5,892 nucleotides of DNA from Desulfobacteraceae bacterium (GTDB taxonomy: Bacteria > Desulfobacterota > Desulfobacteria > Desulfobacterales > SURF-7). Position 1 is the first letter of the stretch; the number at the start of each line of letters is the position of its first letter. Of the stretch, positions 4,963-5,892 are shown one piece after another. Below the pieces are notes generated by a model. That model was not told where the DNA came from, did not search any database, and saw only the letters and a program-made list of their open reading frames with translations. Made by a program: the position numbers and the translations under genes. The stretch lies in assembly GCA_030618925.1 (NCBI GenBank), contig JAUXCK010000198.1:1-5892 (forward strand). Reading direction: 5' to 3'.

Positions 4963-5892
4963 CTATACCCCATATTCCGAGGCGCTGCCCGGCCGGATCC
5001 GTTCGGCGGGGAAGAGCCCGGCTTCATGGGCTACTTCACAGTACCAGTGCGGGGCAAAGAGGTCATGGCCCCGGTAATAGTTCATGGCCACGCATGACCC
5101 GAGACATATCTTCTTCATCAGACAGTCGCCGCAGATCCCTTCCAGGTCGTCGGGAAGCCCTTTCCGGATATCGTTGAGCACCGGGCTGTTGTTCCATACA
5201 TCAATAAGCTTGTCTTTTTCAGCATGGCCGAAGATCAGCTCGGGAACCGTCTCTCCGATGCCGCACAGGGCGTATTTGCCATTGCCTAAAACCCCGATAA
5301 TGCTGAAAATGCCGCAGCGGCCGTCGGGTTTGGTGAAGATCTTGTTCAAGGGCCTGAAGGCTGTGGGATGAGAATAGACGAGCCTGATCTTTGATGAGGG
5401 CTCAAGGGTATTTTCAATCCAGCGGCCGAGATCGATCAGCTCTTTGATGGAGAGGGTTTCACCGGATTTCTGCATCTGTTCCCCCCTCGCCGTCGGGGTC
5501 ACCAGGTTGAACTTGACCGATTCCACATTCTCCCTTTCAGCCAGCCTCACCACCGCTTCCATTTTGTCCGCATTGCGCCGCATCACCGACATGATGATCT
5601 GCGGCCGCAGTCCGGCCCGGACCAGGTTTCGTATGCCCGCAATGGTCGCGTCAAAGCATCCGGGAACCCCCCTGACCCATTCGTGGGTCGCGGCATCGGG
5701 CCCGTCCAGGCTCACCGAGACAAAGGCCCCCTTGTTTTGCACGATCTTGGCAACGATCTCGGGGGTGCATTTGACACCGTTGGTTTCAATGGTCAAGCGC
5801 AGGCCGGTTCCCTGGATATGGTCAAGGATCTTTTCAATATCGGGGTGGATCAGGGGTTCCCCGCCGGTCAGCTTGACGCCCGAAAGCCCTAA
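4963..5892 (-). CDS. Radical SAM/SPASM peptide maturase (ScmF-like), C-terminal 309 residues; runs off the window edge
   Basis: This is the rest of the enzyme that begins at 300 and wraps through the 87-bp overlap; residue numbers refer to the joined 380-residue protein. After the GGEP motif come TIETNG (about 105-110) and SVSLDGPDAATHEWVRG, both typical of SPASM-family peptide maturases. The SPASM domain is complete: Cys264 and Cys281 in the C-x-G-x4-C arrangement, CX2CX5CX3C at Cys325, 328, 334 and 338 (CGDCLMKKICLGSC), and Cys356. Seven cysteines suit two auxiliary [4Fe-4S] clusters, as in anSME, PqqE and thioether-forming enzymes. The stop TAG is at 4965-4963. Sampled stretches are about 50-58% GC, higher than the exporter and the other radical SAM gene by eye. 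The TTG at 5796 is internal, not a start. The precursor gene follows 291 bases downstream in the same orientation. The resemblance to ScmF is from memory and tentative. Confidence 0.93.
   Translation of the reverse strand, partial: LGLSGVKLTGGEPLIHPDIEKILDHIQGTGLRLTIETNGVKCTPEIVAKIVQNKGAFVSVSLDGPDAATHEWVRGVPGCFDATIAGIRNLVRAGLRPQIIMSVMRRNADKMEAVVRLAERENVESVKFNLVTPTARGEQMQKSGETLSIKELIDLGRWIENTLEPSSKIRLVYSHPTAFRPLNKIFTKPDGRCGIFSIIGVLGNGKYALCGIGETVPELIFGHAEKDKLIDVWNNSPVLNDIRKGLPDDLEGICGDCLMKKICLGSCVAMNYYRGHDLFAPHWYCEVAHEAGLFPAERIRPGSASEYGV
5806..5892. repeat. Terminal direct repeat, right copy (87 bp)
   Basis: Identical to bases 1-87. Overlapping the two copies gives a 5,805-bp circular sequence with the radical SAM/SPASM frame intact across the join (100 codons on the left end, then codon 101 at 5805-5803). 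Confidence 0.97.

Noticed and set aside
4920..5177. An 85-codon plus-strand open frame in GC-rich sequence
   Set aside because: It is antisense to the SPASM domain of the minus-strand enzyme, Arg/Ser/Pro-rich, and without a domain; a typical shadow frame.
4963..5796. A 277-residue protein starting at the TTG at 5796
   Set aside because: The TTG encodes an internal Leu. The frame is open upstream to the window edge and, through the terminal overlap, to a well-supported ATG at 300. Starting at 5796 would lose the radical SAM cluster cysteines.
1..5892. Complete small plasmid or phage genome, because the ends overlap
   Set aside because: No replication initiator, mobilisation, capsid, integrase or transposase gene is present. 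The overlap lies inside an ordinary coding sequence, so a tandem repeat or assembly loop is more economical.
1..5892. CRISPR array, tRNA or rRNA genes
   Set aside because: No regularly spaced direct repeats, no cloverleaf-like segment and no rRNA-like conserved sequence were seen on either strand.

Overview
The window reads as a peptide-modification cassette of the RiPP (ribosomally made, post-translationally modified peptide) type. It holds two radical SAM enzymes of different architecture, the C-terminal remnant of a third, a type I ABC exporter, and a 109-residue Cys-rich peptide with six evenly spaced C-x-x-G repeats. I read that peptide as the precursor the enzymes act on. The source is most likely an anaerobic bacterium. 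A Desulfobacterota (deltaproteobacterial) host from a metagenome is my best guess, from three things: the radical SAM/SPASM gene resembles, from memory, the SynChlorMet families; there is a good sigma-54 promoter candidate; and there is a dispersed palindrome of a type common in proteobacteria. No taxonomic marker gene is present, so this is an inference.

Layout. Positions 1-300 (minus strand) encode the first 100 residues of a radical SAM/SPASM protein. Positions 435-1571 (minus) encode a complete radical SAM protein with a DUF512-like C-terminal region. Positions 1572-1749 hold only short, undecided open frames. Positions 1750-2031 (minus) encode the last part of a SPASM domain whose radical SAM half is missing, with a consensus-like sigma-70 promoter just upstream. 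The ABC exporter runs divergently on the plus strand (2276-4123), preceded by a palindromic repeat whose tail supplies its ribosome-binding site. The peptide gene is at 4342-4671 (minus), with a strong Shine-Dalgarno and a correctly spaced -24/-12 promoter. Positions 4963-5892 (minus) encode the C-terminal part of the SPASM enzyme and run off the right edge.

The first 87 bases and the last 87 bases are identical. Joining the ends over this overlap closes a 5,805-bp circle and restores one uninterrupted 380-codon radical SAM/SPASM gene carrying both the CX3CX2C cluster and all seven SPASM cysteines. No replication, mobilisation or recombination gene is present, so a free plasmid is doubtful. 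A tandem copy of the cassette, or two near-identical copies of the enzyme gene collapsed into a loop by assembly, explains the ends better.

How the parts may work together (inference): the precursor is expressed from its own sigma-54 promoter. Its N-terminal Y-x-x-P-x-L-x3-G motif resembles RiPP leader motifs read by small recognition domains. One or both radical SAM enzymes modify the C-x-x-G repeats, and the ABC protein exports the product. No PqqD-like recognition protein and no leader peptidase is visible, so those would have to lie elsewhere.
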